A stretch of DNA of 64,000 bases, taken from positions 1,641,001 to 1,705,000 of the forward strand of contig NZ_OX579588.1 in NCBI RefSeq assembly GCF_951229915.1, read 5' to 3'. Origin of the DNA: Candidatus Ornithobacterium hominis (GTDB lineage Bacteria; Bacteroidota; Bacteroidia; Flavobacteriales; Weeksellaceae). Below, piece by piece: positions 1-8,553 of this stretch (position 1 is the stretch's first letter; every line of letters starts with the position of its first letter). A program made the translations under genes and the position numbers. A model generated the notes under the pieces. It was given only the letters and a program-made list of their open reading frames with translations. It was not told where the DNA came from and ran no database searches.

Positions 1-129
1 ATAAATAGGCTTTTACCTGTTGTTTACGCTTAGTGCTATATTAAAATATACTTAAGATCATATTTTTATTTCACTTAATTTAGCTATATTTTATTCTTTA
101 GATAAAAAAAATCTTTAAATTAGCGCCGT

Positions 130-720
130 ATGGCAAATTTTTGGGATAAACTAAAGTCACTACTTCAGCCGCCTTCTCAGGAGATTCCTGATGAAGAAAT
201 TGATATTTCATATCCTAAAAAAATCCCACTTGATGAGCAATTTGCAGATTATTTTAACAAAGGAGGCGGGCACTTTTTTTACTGCGAAAATAAAAAAGAA
301 GCTCAAGTGTATCTACAAGAAATTTTGAAAAACACCAATATTAGCCGTTTAATTTGCTATGACCGAAAACTACAGGGTATGCTGACTGCTATCCATGCTA
401 ATTTTATTGATTACCCCTCGGCAACGGCAGATGCTAACTTTATAAAATGTGAAGGCTTGATTGCTTACAATGGCTCTGTGATGATTTCCAGCAACCATAC
501 GGGCGGACGGAAAATTAAGGAGCTGTGTGATGCCTTTATCATTTACGCTACGCCGCAACAAATCAAAAAAAATTTGACGGAGGCAATGCAAATTATCAAT
601 CGAAAAAATTCGGGCGACTTCCATCCCAGCATTACGACTATTGGCGGAATTGATGCAAATGAGCTTAATGAAATTCCTTCTGCTCAAGAGATTTATTTAT
701 TATTGGTAGAAAATGGATAA
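130..720 (+). CDS. LUD-domain (LutC/YkgG-like) protein
   Basis: A 196-residue soluble protein with no signal peptide. The core LUD (DUF162) segment is visible at about residues 108-178, including IAYNGSVMISS (111-121), an oxidation-pathway-like 'GG-K' stretch, and SITTIGGIDANE near the C-terminus. LUD proteins of the LutC type take part in lactate oxidation through LutABC, but no LutA or LutB partner is nearby, so a lactate role is not supported here. The gene overlaps cdsA by 8 bases, so it is probably translated as the first gene of a lipid-synthesis operon. The ATG follows an AT-rich leader without a clear ribosome binding site, as is usual in this phylum. Confidence 0.75.
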   Translation: MANFWDKLKSLLQPPSQEIPDEEIDISYPKKIPLDEQFADYFNKGGGHFFYCENKKEAQVYLQEILKNTNISRLICYDRKLQGMLTAIHANFIDYPSATADANFIKCEGLIAYNGSVMISSNHTGGRKIKELCDAFIIYATPQQIKKNLTEAMQIINRKNSGDFHPSITTIGGIDANELNEIPSAQEIYLLLVENG

Positions 721-1534
721 ACTATTGTCACGAAGCATTGTAGGAATAATCTATGTCTTTGTAATCATCTTTGCTACGACGATTTCACCCTACGGGTTTG
801 TTGCTATTTTCACGTTGTTTTTCTTATTTTGTTTTTGGGAATTAGTAAAGCTGCTTCAGTTTGAAGAGAAATACATGGTCATCTTAACGGGGGCTCTATG
901 TGCGTATTTACTTTATCATTTTTCTTCTAAATTTTTCTCAGGCATTTATCCGTCGGCTTACACCATCACATCTTATTTACCATTTATATTATGTGTAGCG
1001 GCCTACGTTATCATTTTTAGAAGACCTATGGAATTGGCTTTTGATAGTTCTAAATTGATTTTTACCGTCGTTTACCTTTGTTTGCCATTTGCTTTATTCA
1101 TCCAAACAGGGAAAATTTCAGAATTTGTTGGGAATTTTTCACTAACACCCTTATTAGCTTTTTTTATTTTACTTTGGCTAAGCGATACCATGGCTTATGT
1201 TTTCGGGAATTTATGGGGTAAAACTAAACTTTCTAAAATTAGTCAAAACAAAACTTGGGAAGGCTTGGCTGGGGGGGTATTTTCAGTCATATTAGCAGGT
1301 GTTGCTTTTGAATATTTTTTCTCAGCGATGAGGGGAAATTGGATAGTAATGTCCACAATTGTAGCTATTTTGTCTCCAGTAGGCGATTTAGCAGAGTCGA
1401 AGCTCAAAAGAGTTTTTGGAGTAAAGGATAGCGGGACCTTACTTGCGGGACATGGAGGTTTTCTAGATCGTTTAGATAGTTTTTTTTTATCCGCTATAGG
1501 TTTTTATTTTTACTTTTTAATTGAAAATTTATGA
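713..1534 (+). CDS. cdsA: Phosphatidate cytidylyltransferase CdsA
   Basis: This enzyme makes CDP-diacylglycerol from phosphatidate and CTP, the branch point of phospholipid synthesis, in the inner membrane. The 273-residue chain is strongly hydrophobic with about seven to eight membrane segments. The family signature is complete near the C-terminus at residues 229-255: S-K-L-K-R, then K-D-S-G, then HGGFLDRLDS with the conserved metal-binding aspartates. It overlaps the upstream LUD gene by 8 bases and the downstream psd by 4 bases (ATGA), which indicates translational coupling. CdsA and Psd act in the same pathway (phosphatidylethanolamine synthesis). Confidence 0.95.
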   Translation: MDKLLSRSIVGIIYVFVIIFATTISPYGFVAIFTLFFLFCFWELVKLLQFEEKYMVILTGALCAYLLYHFSSKFFSGIYPSAYTITSYLPFILCVAAYVIIFRRPMELAFDSSKLIFTVVYLCLPFALFIQTGKISEFVGNFSLTPLLAFFILLWLSDTMAYVFGNLWGKTKLSKISQNKTWEGLAGGVFSVILAGVAFEYFFSAMRGNWIVMSTIVAILSPVGDLAESKLKRVFGVKDSGTLLAGHGGFLDRLDSFFLSAIGFYFYFLIENL

Positions 1535-2187
1535 AAATTCATCGAGAAGGGAGAAGTATTTTAGGCTTATTTGCTATTTTATTCATATTCATAAGCTTGG
1601 TTTTTTACTTTTATATCCCTTTTTATTATAATCTAACACTCATTTTTTTATTATGGATTTTCTACGGATTGATTGTCTATTTCTTCAGAGATCCGCTTAG
1701 AGAAACTTTTAGTGAACCACTGGAAATTATAGCCCCAGTAGACGGTAAAATTGTAGTTTTAGAAAAAATCTTTGAAGACGAATTTCTGAAAAAAGAAGTT
1801 TATCAGCTTTCTATCTTTATGAGCCCGTTAAACGTGCATGTATCTCGATACCCAGTTTCGGGGACAGTAGAATATGTCAAATACCACAAAGGGAAATATT
1901 TAGTCGCTTTTCATCCCAAATCATCTAAATTAAATGAAAGAACAACCACGGTTGTAAAAGCCGAGAATAATCAACAAGTGCTTTTTCGCCAAATTGCTGG
2001 TGCCATAGCACGTAGAATTGTGATTTATGCCAAGAAAGGAGACGAAGCTAAGGCTGGGCATGAATATGGTTTCATCAAGTTTGGGTCTCGTTTAGACATT
2101 TTTTTACCTTTAGACACTGAGTTTTTCTGTAAAGTAGGCGATGTGACTAAGGGCGGCGTAGATGTATTAGCAAAATTAAAAGATTGA
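1531..2187 (+). CDS. psd: Phosphatidylserine decarboxylase proenzyme (short type)
   Basis: It converts phosphatidylserine to phosphatidylethanolamine. The 218-residue chain has two N-terminal membrane segments (about residues 13-55) and the core with APVDG (about 70-74) and NVHVSRYP. The pyruvoyl self-cleavage motif is FGSR rather than the E. coli LGST. Cleavage is expected between Gly185 and Ser186, giving a small 33-residue alpha chain. This shorter archaeal/Bacteroidota-type Psd lacks the extra N-terminal region of the E. coli enzyme. It overlaps cdsA (ATGA) and the following rnz start (TTGA), so the operon is tightly coupled. Confidence 0.93.
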   Translation: MKIHREGRSILGLFAILFIFISLVFYFYIPFYYNLTLIFLLWIFYGLIVYFFRDPLRETFSEPLEIIAPVDGKIVVLEKIFEDEFLKKEVYQLSIFMSPLNVHVSRYPVSGTVEYVKYHKGKYLVAFHPKSSKLNERTTTVVKAENNQQVLFRQIAGAIARRIVIYAKKGDEAKAGHEYGFIKFGSRLDIFLPLDTEFFCKVGDVTKGGVDVLAKLKD

Positions 2188-3119
2188 TTTTGGATTTTAA
2201 TGTCACAATCTTAGGTTACAACTCTGCCGTCCCCACAGCCCATTCGCATCCCACGGCACAGCTAGTGGATGTAAAAGGAACTATATTATTGATAGATTGT
2301 GGCGAAGGAACGCAAATACAAATCAGAAAATCTAAGACAAAGTTTTCTAAACTCAACCAAATTTTTATAAGTCATTTACATGGCGACCATGTTTTTGGCT
2401 TGGTAGGGCTCATCAGCACATTACAACTGCTAGGGCGGAATAAATCTTTAGAAATCTTTGGACCTGTGGGGATTAAAGATTTCATCAATCATCAACTTAG
2501 TCTTACCAATGCATATCAGAACTTTGAATTAATTTTTCATGAATTAAATTCAGATGTGAGTGAATTAATTTTTGAGAACAAAAAGCTAAAAGTTTATACG
2601 ATTCCACTCCGCCATCGGTTTTACTGCAACGGATTTTTAATTCAGGAGAAAGAAGGTTTACGGCATTTAAATATGCAAGCCATTCTCCAAATTCCTGAAA
2701 TTGAAACCTGCGATTATTATAAAATTAAACAAGGTTTTGATTTTGTGAGAGCGAATGGCGAAGTCATACCATGTGCGAAATTGACCTTCCCGCCTGAGCC
2801 GGCACGTTCTTATGCTTTTTGTTCAGATACGATGTACCACCCAGCAATAGTTCCGATTATAGAAAATGTTGATTTGCTCTACCATGAGGCAACATTTTCT
2901 AAAGCCTTAAAAAATTTAGCAAAAAAAACTGGACATTCCACCGCAGAACAAGCTGCACAAATTGCAAAACAAGCGCAGGTAGGTAAATTAATTATCGGGC
3001 ATTTTAGCAATCGGTATAAAAACCCTCAAGTGCTACTAGATGAGGCTAAAGAAATCTTTGCTGAAACGTATCTTCCCAAGACGCTGGAAAGCATTTCTAT
3101 TCCGCAAAAGAAGCTATGA
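2184..3119 (+). CDS. rnz: Ribonuclease Z
   Basis: This is the tRNA 3'-end-processing endonuclease of the metallo-beta-lactamase fold. The zinc motif HLHGDH is at residues 64-69. Other expected family elements are present: FCSDT, the HEATF aspartate/histidine region, GHSTAEQAA and the late GHFSNRY histidine. The 311-residue length is normal for the bacterial family. The start is a TTG at 2184 that overlaps the psd stop. No ATG lies in frame before the conserved VTILGYNSAVPT N-terminus, so TTG at 2184 or 2190 is the best choice. It is the last gene of the LUD-cdsA-psd-rnz operon and is followed by a perfect inverted repeat. Confidence 0.93.
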   Translation: MILDFNVTILGYNSAVPTAHSHPTAQLVDVKGTILLIDCGEGTQIQIRKSKTKFSKLNQIFISHLHGDHVFGLVGLISTLQLLGRNKSLEIFGPVGIKDFINHQLSLTNAYQNFELIFHELNSDVSELIFENKKLKVYTIPLRHRFYCNGFLIQEKEGLRHLNMQAILQIPEIETCDYYKIKQGFDFVRANGEVIPCAKLTFPPEPARSYAFCSDTMYHPAIVPIIENVDLLYHEATFSKALKNLAKKTGHSTAEQAAQIAKQAQVGKLIIGHFSNRYKNPQVLLDEAKEIFAETYLPKTLESISIPQKKL

Positions 3120-3177
3120 AAATTTTCTAAGCCTTAAAATAAAAATCATTAAAATCTTAAAAGGCTTAGAAAATTTT
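3119..3177. terminator. Long perfect inverted repeat between convergent genes
   Basis: Two oppositely oriented copies of the dispersed AAGGCTTA motif make 17-base perfect arms (AAAATTTTCTAAGCCTT and its complement) around an AT-rich spacer of about 25 bases. It lies between rnz (+) and a lipoprotein gene (-), so it can terminate transcription from both sides. Confidence 0.7.
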
Positions 3178-3193
3178 TGAAAGAAAAACTCGA

Positions 3194-3673
3194 TTAATTA
3201 ATCAAAATTTTGAACTCAGAAGCTTTTCTATTTGCTGCATTCGCTTCTGGTAACTCGGCATTAATTTGGTATTCACCTGGAGCTAAATTCGCTGTAGCAT
3301 CAGCCTTGGTAGAAGCGATAATTTCTTCTCCATTTTTTTTAGTTACTTTATAGCTAATATCTTGATTTTGAGTAACTAAACTAAATTTATACTCGCTGGG
3401 GTGCAAAACTGTAAAATCAAATTTTTGTGTGAATTCACTACTGAAAGAACCATAAAATTCTTGTTTTTTCAATTCAATATTTTCCTCTGCCTCTAAATTA
3501 TTATTTTCGCTATCTTTCACGCCAGTGCTTCCTTGATATTGTTCTGGCACATTATAAGTATCCATTTGAGCTTCCTCTACTGGGTTATTTGGAGTTTGCT
3601 GTTTGTTTTTAGGGTCACACGAGGTTAAAAAAGAAATTGAAATAATACTTAGTCCTAAAATAAATTTTCTCAT
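3194..3673 (-). CDS. Putative lipoprotein of unknown function
   Basis: A 159-residue protein starting with a lipoprotein signal peptide and lipobox LTSC (acylated Cys19), followed by a polar, Asn/Gln/Glu-rich linker to about residue 70. The rest looks like a small beta-rich domain. I recognise no enzymatic motif or family. It is transcribed alone, convergent with rnz and divergent from tesB. A surface or periplasmic lipoprotein is the limit of what can be inferred. Confidence 0.7.
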   Translation of the reverse strand: MRKFILGLSIISISFLTSCDPKNKQQTPNNPVEEAQMDTYNVPEQYQGSTGVKDSENNNLEAEENIELKKQEFYGSFSSEFTQKFDFTVLHPSEYKFSLVTQNQDISYKVTKKNGEEIIASTKADATANLAPGEYQINAELPEANAANRKASEFKILIN

Positions 3674-3741
3674 ATATTCGTATTTTACTTTTTTATAGTT
3701 TTTAACAAATTAAATGCCAACAATTACAAATCTTTATTAAG

Positions 3742-4599
3742 ATGAAAAACATACAAGACCTTTTGCAGCACATTCAGCTGGATAAAATTGATAAAAACCT
3801 CTACACAGGTACGAGTATTTCTATTGGTAGTCCCATTGTTTTTGGTGGGCAAGTTTTGGCTCAGAGTTTATATGCTATGTCTCAGGAAGTGGACGCTAGC
3901 CGAATTTGTCACTCGCTGCATTCTTACTTTATTCTACCAGGGCAACTAGACAGGAAAATAATTTTTGAAGTAGAAAATGTGCGCGACGGAGGTAGCTTTA
4001 GTACACGCCGTGTTTTAGCTAAACAGGGCGGAGAAATTATTTTTATTCTAAGTGCTTCTTTTCATTCAAAAGAAGATGGAGTTTCGCATCAAATGGAAAT
4101 GCCCGAGACAGAAACTTACGAAAACCTTTTGAGCTGGGCAGATATTTATGAACAATTGAAGGGATTTTTGCCCCCCAAGATAGAGAAATTTTTGTCCATA
4201 GATCGCCCCATAACTTTCAAACCTACACAAATTGACAATCCAGCAGATCCACAAAATCTTGAACCGAAACAGTCAGTTTGGTTTAGAATCAATGGAGAAA
4301 TGCAAAATAACCCTTTGCTCAACCGCTGCGTGTTAGCGTATGCTTCTGATTATAATCTGCTACCTACTGTGACACGTGCGCATGGTAAAGATTTAGCCGA
4401 AGAAGAAATCATTATGGCAAGTCTCGACCATTCCATGTGGTTTCATCGAGATTTTGACATCAATCAGTGGTTTCTCTACGTGATTGATAGTCCCTCCGCT
4501 GCCAATGCTAGAGGTTTTGTTCAGGCTAAAATTTTTGGGGAAAATGGAGATTTAATAGCATCTGTAGCACAAGAAGGTTTATTAAGAATAAAAAAATAA
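3742..4599 (+). CDS. tesB: Acyl-CoA thioesterase II (TesB family)
   Basis: A 285-residue cytosolic acyl-CoA thioesterase with the double-hotdog fold, normal for TesB. The first hotdog has GGQVLAQSL (about 31-39) and HSLHSYFILPG (about 57-67). The second has SLDHSMWFHR, followed by VIDSPSAANARGFVQAKIF and an SVAQEGLLR C-terminus. The conserved Asp/Thr/Gln catalytic set falls in these blocks. It hydrolyses medium- to long-chain acyl-CoA to free fatty acids. It is followed after 28 bases by a thioredoxin-like lipoprotein on the same strand, possibly co-transcribed but not obviously related in function. Confidence 0.92.
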   Translation: MKNIQDLLQHIQLDKIDKNLYTGTSISIGSPIVFGGQVLAQSLYAMSQEVDASRICHSLHSYFILPGQLDRKIIFEVENVRDGGSFSTRRVLAKQGGEIIFILSASFHSKEDGVSHQMEMPETETYENLLSWADIYEQLKGFLPPKIEKFLSIDRPITFKPTQIDNPADPQNLEPKQSVWFRINGEMQNNPLLNRCVLAYASDYNLLPTVTRAHGKDLAEEEIIMASLDHSMWFHRDFDINQWFLYVIDSPSAANARGFVQAKIFGENGDLIASVAQEGLLRIKK

Positions 4600-4627
4600 T
4601 ATCTTTGACATCTTTAAATTAAATAAA

Positions 4628-5701
4628 ATGAAAAAAATATTCATCTTAGTCTTGGCTAGTTTAATCTGCTTTGGCTGTAAAAAAGAAAAAACAACAGCAG
4701 AGGAAGAAATTTCTGCACAGCGTCCCACTTTGCCAGAAAAAGCAGATTACGCATTAATTCACGGTCAAATTTCTAATTTGGAGGTGCCAGTAGATAGCGT
4801 TTTGATTAGAAATCCGCAGCATCAATACCAAAAATTGATAAAAATGCAACCCGACGGAGTTTTTTATGATACGCTAAGAATCCCAGCTGAGGGGCCGTAC
4901 CAAATTAAAATTGGAGACGAGTATGCTACCGTTTTCTTGAAAAATGGAAATCCATTATACCTGACCTCAGACTACCCGCAATTTGATGAAACTTTAAAAT
5001 TTGAAGGAGAAGGTAGCATTGTAGATAAAAGTAATTTTGTCATCGCATCTACACTGATGCAAGAAAAAGCCATTGCAGAAGAAGACTTTGCATTAGATGA
5101 AGCCGCTTTCAGCAAAAAATTGGAGGGAATGAAAGCAAATTTTGCTCAGCTGATTGAAAAATATCCTAATTTAGACCAAAAATTCGTTACAGATTCAAAA
5201 GAACAATACGAATTAGGCTTGGAAGGATTAAAAAAATATTACCAGCGTAAAAAAGAAATCGCTAATAAATTTACTGGTAAGCCAGCGCCTTCTTTTTCAG
5301 GAGAAGATATCAACGGCAAAAAATATCGCCTTTCTGACTTCTCAGGTAAATACATTTATGTCGATGTATGGGCCACTTGGTGCGGACCGTGCAAGGCTGA
5401 AATTCCTGATTTAAAGAAAATTGAAGAAGAATACCGTGGTAAAAACATTGAATTTGTAAGCCTTTCTATCGATGAAGCTTCAGACAAGGAAACCTGGAAG
5501 AATTTTGTGCGAGAAAAAGAATTGAAAGGAATTCAGATTTTTGATGGAGCAGCATGGAAGAGTAACTTTATAAAAGATTTAGAAATTCAAGGCATTCCAA
5601 GATTTATTCTCATCGGTCCCGATGGGAAAATCATCGACCCAGACGCACCAAGACCAAGTAGTGAAAAGTTGAGAGATAAATTAAACGCTTTGGAAATTTA
5701 A
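4628..5701 (+). CDS. TlpA-like thiol-disulfide lipoprotein with DUF4369-type N-terminus
   Basis: A 357-residue lipoprotein. The signal peptide ends at lipobox FGC with Cys17. An N-terminal beta-rich domain (about 40-135) resembles the DUF4369 domains that precede thioredoxin folds in Bacteroidota. A helical linker follows, then an AhpC/TSA-Redoxin thioredoxin domain from about residue 218. The redox motif WATWCGPC is at 248-255 with both cysteines (252, 255) present, and a cis-proline region IQGIPRFILI is near the end. It probably acts as a periplasmic disulfide reductase. It could serve cytochrome c maturation for the Nrf system encoded further on, but that link is inference. Confidence 0.85.
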   Translation: MKKIFILVLASLICFGCKKEKTTAEEEISAQRPTLPEKADYALIHGQISNLEVPVDSVLIRNPQHQYQKLIKMQPDGVFYDTLRIPAEGPYQIKIGDEYATVFLKNGNPLYLTSDYPQFDETLKFEGEGSIVDKSNFVIASTLMQEKAIAEEDFALDEAAFSKKLEGMKANFAQLIEKYPNLDQKFVTDSKEQYELGLEGLKKYYQRKKEIANKFTGKPAPSFSGEDINGKKYRLSDFSGKYIYVDVWATWCGPCKAEIPDLKKIEEEYRGKNIEFVSLSIDEASDKETWKNFVREKELKGIQIFDGAAWKSNFIKDLEIQGIPRFILIGPDGKIIDPDAPRPSSEKLRDKLNALEI

Positions 5702-5723
5702 TAAAACTCAAAAAAAATGTAAA

Positions 5724-5757
5724 AAAACTCAGCAAAAGTAATTAGCTGAGTTTTTTC
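5724..5757 (+). terminator. Rho-independent terminator after the TlpA-like gene
   Basis: The stem AACTCAGC / GCTGAGTT (8 base pairs, loop of 11) is followed directly by TTTTTTC. It separates the + strand tesB/TlpA unit from rnpB, which runs towards it on the minus strand. Confidence 0.85.
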
Positions 5758-5765
5758 ATTAAAAA

Positions 5766-6075
5766 AATGCCGATAAGCCGGATTCTGTCAGTCTTAATTG
5801 CTTAAAACGTCTTGTCATTTATCTGGAATTCACATTGCTGCAAATTTCTATCTGCTCACCCCTCGGCATCGGGCGGGCAACCCTTTTCAGCCGATATACA
5901 TAGCATTTCACCGCACAGAGTTTACCTGATTTCACTACAGCCGTACTGTACTTGCTTTCTGTTGCACTTGTCCTCAGTTTATAATCAACTGGGCGGGCGT
6001 TACCCGCTGTGCTGCCCTATGGTGTCCGGACTTTCCTCACGCGGCTAACTCACCACGTGCGACAAGATGGCGACA
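5766..6075 (-). ncRNA. rnpB: RNase P RNA (bacterial class A)
   Basis: Read on the minus strand, the sequence has the universal 5' core GAGGAAAGTCCGGAC followed by ACCATAGGGCAG and GGTAACGCCCG near 6035-5995. The 3' end is ACAGAATCCGGCTTAT, which pairs with the 5' core to form P4. Length is about 310 nt. These are the conserved regions CR I to CR V of the ribozyme that removes tRNA 5' leaders. The 3' end is followed by a run of U (seven A on the + strand at 5761-5767). The exact 5' end is not fixed by the sequence. A 78-codon open frame on the opposite strand is a shadow. Confidence 0.97.
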
Positions 6076-6105
6076 CAAATGTATGAAATTTTTATTCAAT
6101 TTTTT

Positions 6106-6113
6106 AAGGCTTA
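6106..6113 (+). repeat. Dispersed AAGGCTTA motif (representative copy)
   Basis: Core AAGGCTTA flanked by T6 upstream and A5-TTT downstream, lying between rnpB and sufE. Near-identical copies occur throughout the window in both orientations, for example at 9535, 20061, 28891, 29045, 33911, 35182, 39121, 40296, 42778, 43883, 50298, 54341 and 63989. Confidence 0.75.
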
Positions 6114-6134
6114 AAAAATTTCAAATCAAGTCGT

Positions 6135-6142
6135 TATCTTTG
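6135..6142 (+). promoter_or_regulatory. Bacteroidota minus-7 element of sufE
   Basis: TATCTTTG matches the TAnnTTTG consensus exactly. No good TTTG is found 19 bases upstream. The ATG of sufE begins only 4 bases after the element, so the mRNA would be leaderless or nearly so. Confidence 0.55.
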
Positions 6143-6146
6143 CAGC

Positions 6147-6569
6147 ATGAAAATTCAAGAAATTCAAGATAATATAGTACAAGATTTTTCTTTTTTTGAT
6201 GATTGGGAAGGGCGCTATCAGCATCTCATTGATTTAGGGAAAGACTTAGCCGAACTCAGCGAAGAAGAAAAAAAAGAAGGAAATTTGGTGAAAGGCTGCC
6301 AAAGCAATGTTTGGTTAGCCTCTGAATACAAGGGAGATAAAGTCTTCTATAAGGCTGATAGTGATGCCATTTTGCCTAAAGGAATTGCAGCTCTGTTGGT
6401 GCAAATTTATTCTGGGCAAACGCCACAAGAAATTTTAAAAAGCAACGAAGATTTTATAGAAAAAATTGGTTTGCAGGAATTCTTGTCTCCTACGCGTGCC
6501 AACGGATTACTAGCGATGATAAAGCAGATTAAATTCTACGCCATTGCTTTCGATGCTAAAAGGAATTAA
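6147..6569 (+). CDS. sufE: SufE-family cysteine desulfurase sulfur acceptor
   Basis: A 140-residue SufE protein that takes persulfide sulfur from SufS and passes it to the SufBCD iron-sulfur scaffold. The acceptor cysteine lies in VKGCQSNVWL at about residue 51, as in the family, and the C-terminal segment LSPTRANGLLAMI is also typical. The length is normal. It stands apart from other suf genes in this window and is followed after 12 bases by a glycosyltransferase, with which it may share a transcript. Confidence 0.93.
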   Translation: MKIQEIQDNIVQDFSFFDDWEGRYQHLIDLGKDLAELSEEEKKEGNLVKGCQSNVWLASEYKGDKVFYKADSDAILPKGIAALLVQIYSGQTPQEILKSNEDFIEKIGLQEFLSPTRANGLLAMIKQIKFYAIAFDAKRN

Positions 6570-6581
6570 AAAACATAAATT

Positions 6582-7553
6582 TTGAACCCAAATTTTCACA
6601 TCTTAGCACTACGTTTTTCTTCCATTGGTGATGTCGCAATGTGCGTACCCGTGATTGATTCAGTATTGAAGAATAACTTAGAAGTGAAAATCACTTTTGC
6701 TACGCCCAAAGCTTTTCACGTTTTTTTCCCAGTGCATGAACGCTTAAATTTACTCGATTTTGATAAAAAACAAGAGCATCGGGGAATCTTAGGTTTGGTT
6801 CGGTTTTATCGGCAGCATTTTAATTTAGAGTTTGATGCAGTAGCTGATTTACATTCCGTTTTGCGAACACAGTTTTTACGTGGTATTTTCAGTACTCTAG
6901 GTACGCCTACTGCGTATATAGACAAAGGTAGGGCTGAGAAAAAATTATTAACTCAAAAAGATGACAAAGAGCTGAAACCGCTGATTCATACCTGTACACG
7001 ATATGCTCAAGTTTTTGAAGAATTGGGATGTGAAGTTCCTTTAAATTTTGAATTACAAAATTTCTTAGGTTATCCCAATGCTTTGAAAGACGGAGTAGGC
7101 ATTGCTCCCTTGGCTAAACATGAAGAAAAGCAATTCCCTCTAGAAAAAATGAAAGAAATTGTAGCTTATTTGGCACAGAAGCATCAGGTCTATTTACTTG
7201 GAGGAAAAGAAGATGAGAAAACTCTAAATACTTTGGTGCAGCCAAAGGTAGAAAATTTAGCTGGTAAACAAAGTTTCAAAGAAGATTTGGAACTGATGGC
7301 AGGACTGAAATTTGTCATCAGTATGGATAGTGCAAATATGCATTTAGCTTCTTTGGTCGGGACGCGCGTCATCTCCGTGTGGGGAGCCACGCATCCGTAC
7401 TTAGGTTTTTTAGGCTACGGGCAATCGATGAAAGATGTTGTGCAATTAGAGAATCTAAGCTGTCGCCCTTGCTCAGTTTTTGGCAACAAAACCTGCTGGC
7501 GTGGGGATTTGGCCTGCATGAATGAATTATCTTTCTTTAAAACAATTCTTTAA
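6582..7553 (+). CDS. Glycosyltransferase family 9 (heptosyltransferase-like)
   Basis: A 323-residue GT9 enzyme of the ADP-heptose:LPS heptosyltransferase type, GT-B fold. Visible blocks are LALRFSSIGDVAM at the N-terminus, DLHSVLRT in the first domain, GVGIAPLAKHEEKQFP opening the second domain, and MDSANMHLASLVGTRVISVWG, the donor-binding region. The conserved GDV and D-S-x-x-x-H-L features are present. It probably adds a sugar to the LPS core or another envelope glycan; the exact sugar is unknown. The start is TTG at 6582, because no ATG lies upstream in frame and the N-terminal motif begins at residue 7. Confidence 0.85.
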   Translation: MNPNFHILALRFSSIGDVAMCVPVIDSVLKNNLEVKITFATPKAFHVFFPVHERLNLLDFDKKQEHRGILGLVRFYRQHFNLEFDAVADLHSVLRTQFLRGIFSTLGTPTAYIDKGRAEKKLLTQKDDKELKPLIHTCTRYAQVFEELGCEVPLNFELQNFLGYPNALKDGVGIAPLAKHEEKQFPLEKMKEIVAYLAQKHQVYLLGGKEDEKTLNTLVQPKVENLAGKQSFKEDLELMAGLKFVISMDSANMHLASLVGTRVISVWGATHPYLGFLGYGQSMKDVVQLENLSCRPCSVFGNKTCWRGDLACMNELSFFKTIL

Positions 7554-7565
7554 TCTAATTTTTTT

Positions 7566-7625
7566 TTAAGGCTTTAGAAATTTCATCAAAAAAAACCGCC
7601 TTGAAATTCCCAAAACGGCTTTTTA
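7566..7625. terminator. Imperfect terminator between GT9 gene and rpoD
   Basis: An AAGGCTTT-type dispersed motif is followed by an AACCG / CGGCTT imperfect stem bordered by A and T runs on both sides. It sits between convergent genes and probably serves both. The stem contains a bulge, so confidence is moderate. Confidence 0.4.
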
Positions 7626-7644
7626 TTAATATAAAAAATTAAAA

Positions 7645-8511
7645 TTATCTCGCAAGATAGGTTTTCAGAATCCTACTCCTTGAAGTGTGTTTTAATCTTC
7701 GGATGGCTTTTTCTTTAATTTGACGGACGCGTTCACGTGTTAAATCAAAAGCTTCACCGATTTCTTCTAAGGTCATTGGGTGCTCGCCATTCAGCCCAAA
7801 ATACAAGCGAATCAAATCAGCTTCTCTCGGGGTCAAAGTTTTCAACGCTCTTTCAATTTCAATACGAAGCGACTCGTTAAGCAATTCCCTATCAGGATTA
7901 GGCGATTCCCCAGAGCGTAAAACGTCGTACAAATTAGAATCTTCACCTTCCACCAATGGAGCATCCATAGAAACGTGACGCCCACTATTTTTCATTGATT
8001 CTTTTACATCATCTTCAGTCATATCCAATTGGTCTGAAATCTCTTCTGCCGATGGAGCTCGCTCATGTTCCTGCTCTAGCGAAGCATAAGCCTTATTGAT
8101 TTTATTGATGGAACCAATTTTATTGAGCGGCAAACGTACAATTCTAGATTGTTCTGCCAACGCCTGCAAAATAGATTGACGAATCCACCAAACGGCGTAC
8201 GAAATAAATTTAAAACCACGCGTTTCATCAAATCGCTGAGCTGCTTTGATGAGCCCTAAATTTCCTTCGTTTATCAAATCTGGTAAACTCAAACCTTGAT
8301 TTTGGTACTGTTTTGCTACGGAAACAACGAACCTCAAATTCGCTTTTGTCAATTTTTCTAAAGCAATTTTATCTCCAGCCTTGATTCGCTGAGCCAATTC
8401 CACTTCATCCTCTGCTGTAATCAAATCAACTTTACCTATTTCCTGTAAATATTTATCTAGAGAAGCTGTTTCACGATTAGTAACCTGTTTGGTGATTTTT
8501 AGTTGCCGCAT
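7645..8511 (-). CDS. rpoD: Primary RNA polymerase sigma factor (short Bacteroidota RpoD)
   Basis: A 288-residue sigma-70 of the housekeeping class. Region 1.2 begins LDKYLQEIGKVDLI. Region 2 carries NEGNLGLIKAAQRFDETRG and WWIRQSILQAL, the promoter melting segment. Region 3 includes LNKIGSINKINKA, and region 4 ends with the helix-turn-helix EIGEAFDLTRERVRQIKEKA. Region 1.1 and the nonconserved insert of E. coli RpoD are absent, which is usual for this phylum and explains its different TTTG/TAnnTTTG promoters. It is transcribed alone. The upstream region contains a 25-base inverted repeat (8557-8581). Confidence 0.97.
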   Translation of the reverse strand: MRQLKITKQVTNRETASLDKYLQEIGKVDLITAEDEVELAQRIKAGDKIALEKLTKANLRFVVSVAKQYQNQGLSLPDLINEGNLGLIKAAQRFDETRGFKFISYAVWWIRQSILQALAEQSRIVRLPLNKIGSINKINKAYASLEQEHERAPSAEEISDQLDMTEDDVKESMKNSGRHVSMDAPLVEGEDSNLYDVLRSGESPNPDRELLNESLRIEIERALKTLTPREADLIRLYFGLNGEHPMTLEEIGEAFDLTRERVRQIKEKAIRRLKHTSRSRILKTYLAR

Positions 8512-8553
8512 ATATTTTTTTAAAACTTATTTTTTTTAAACTTAATATAACTA

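Noticed and set aside
5812..6048. 78-codon + strand ORF
   Set aside because: It lies wholly inside the RNase P RNA gene on the other strand.
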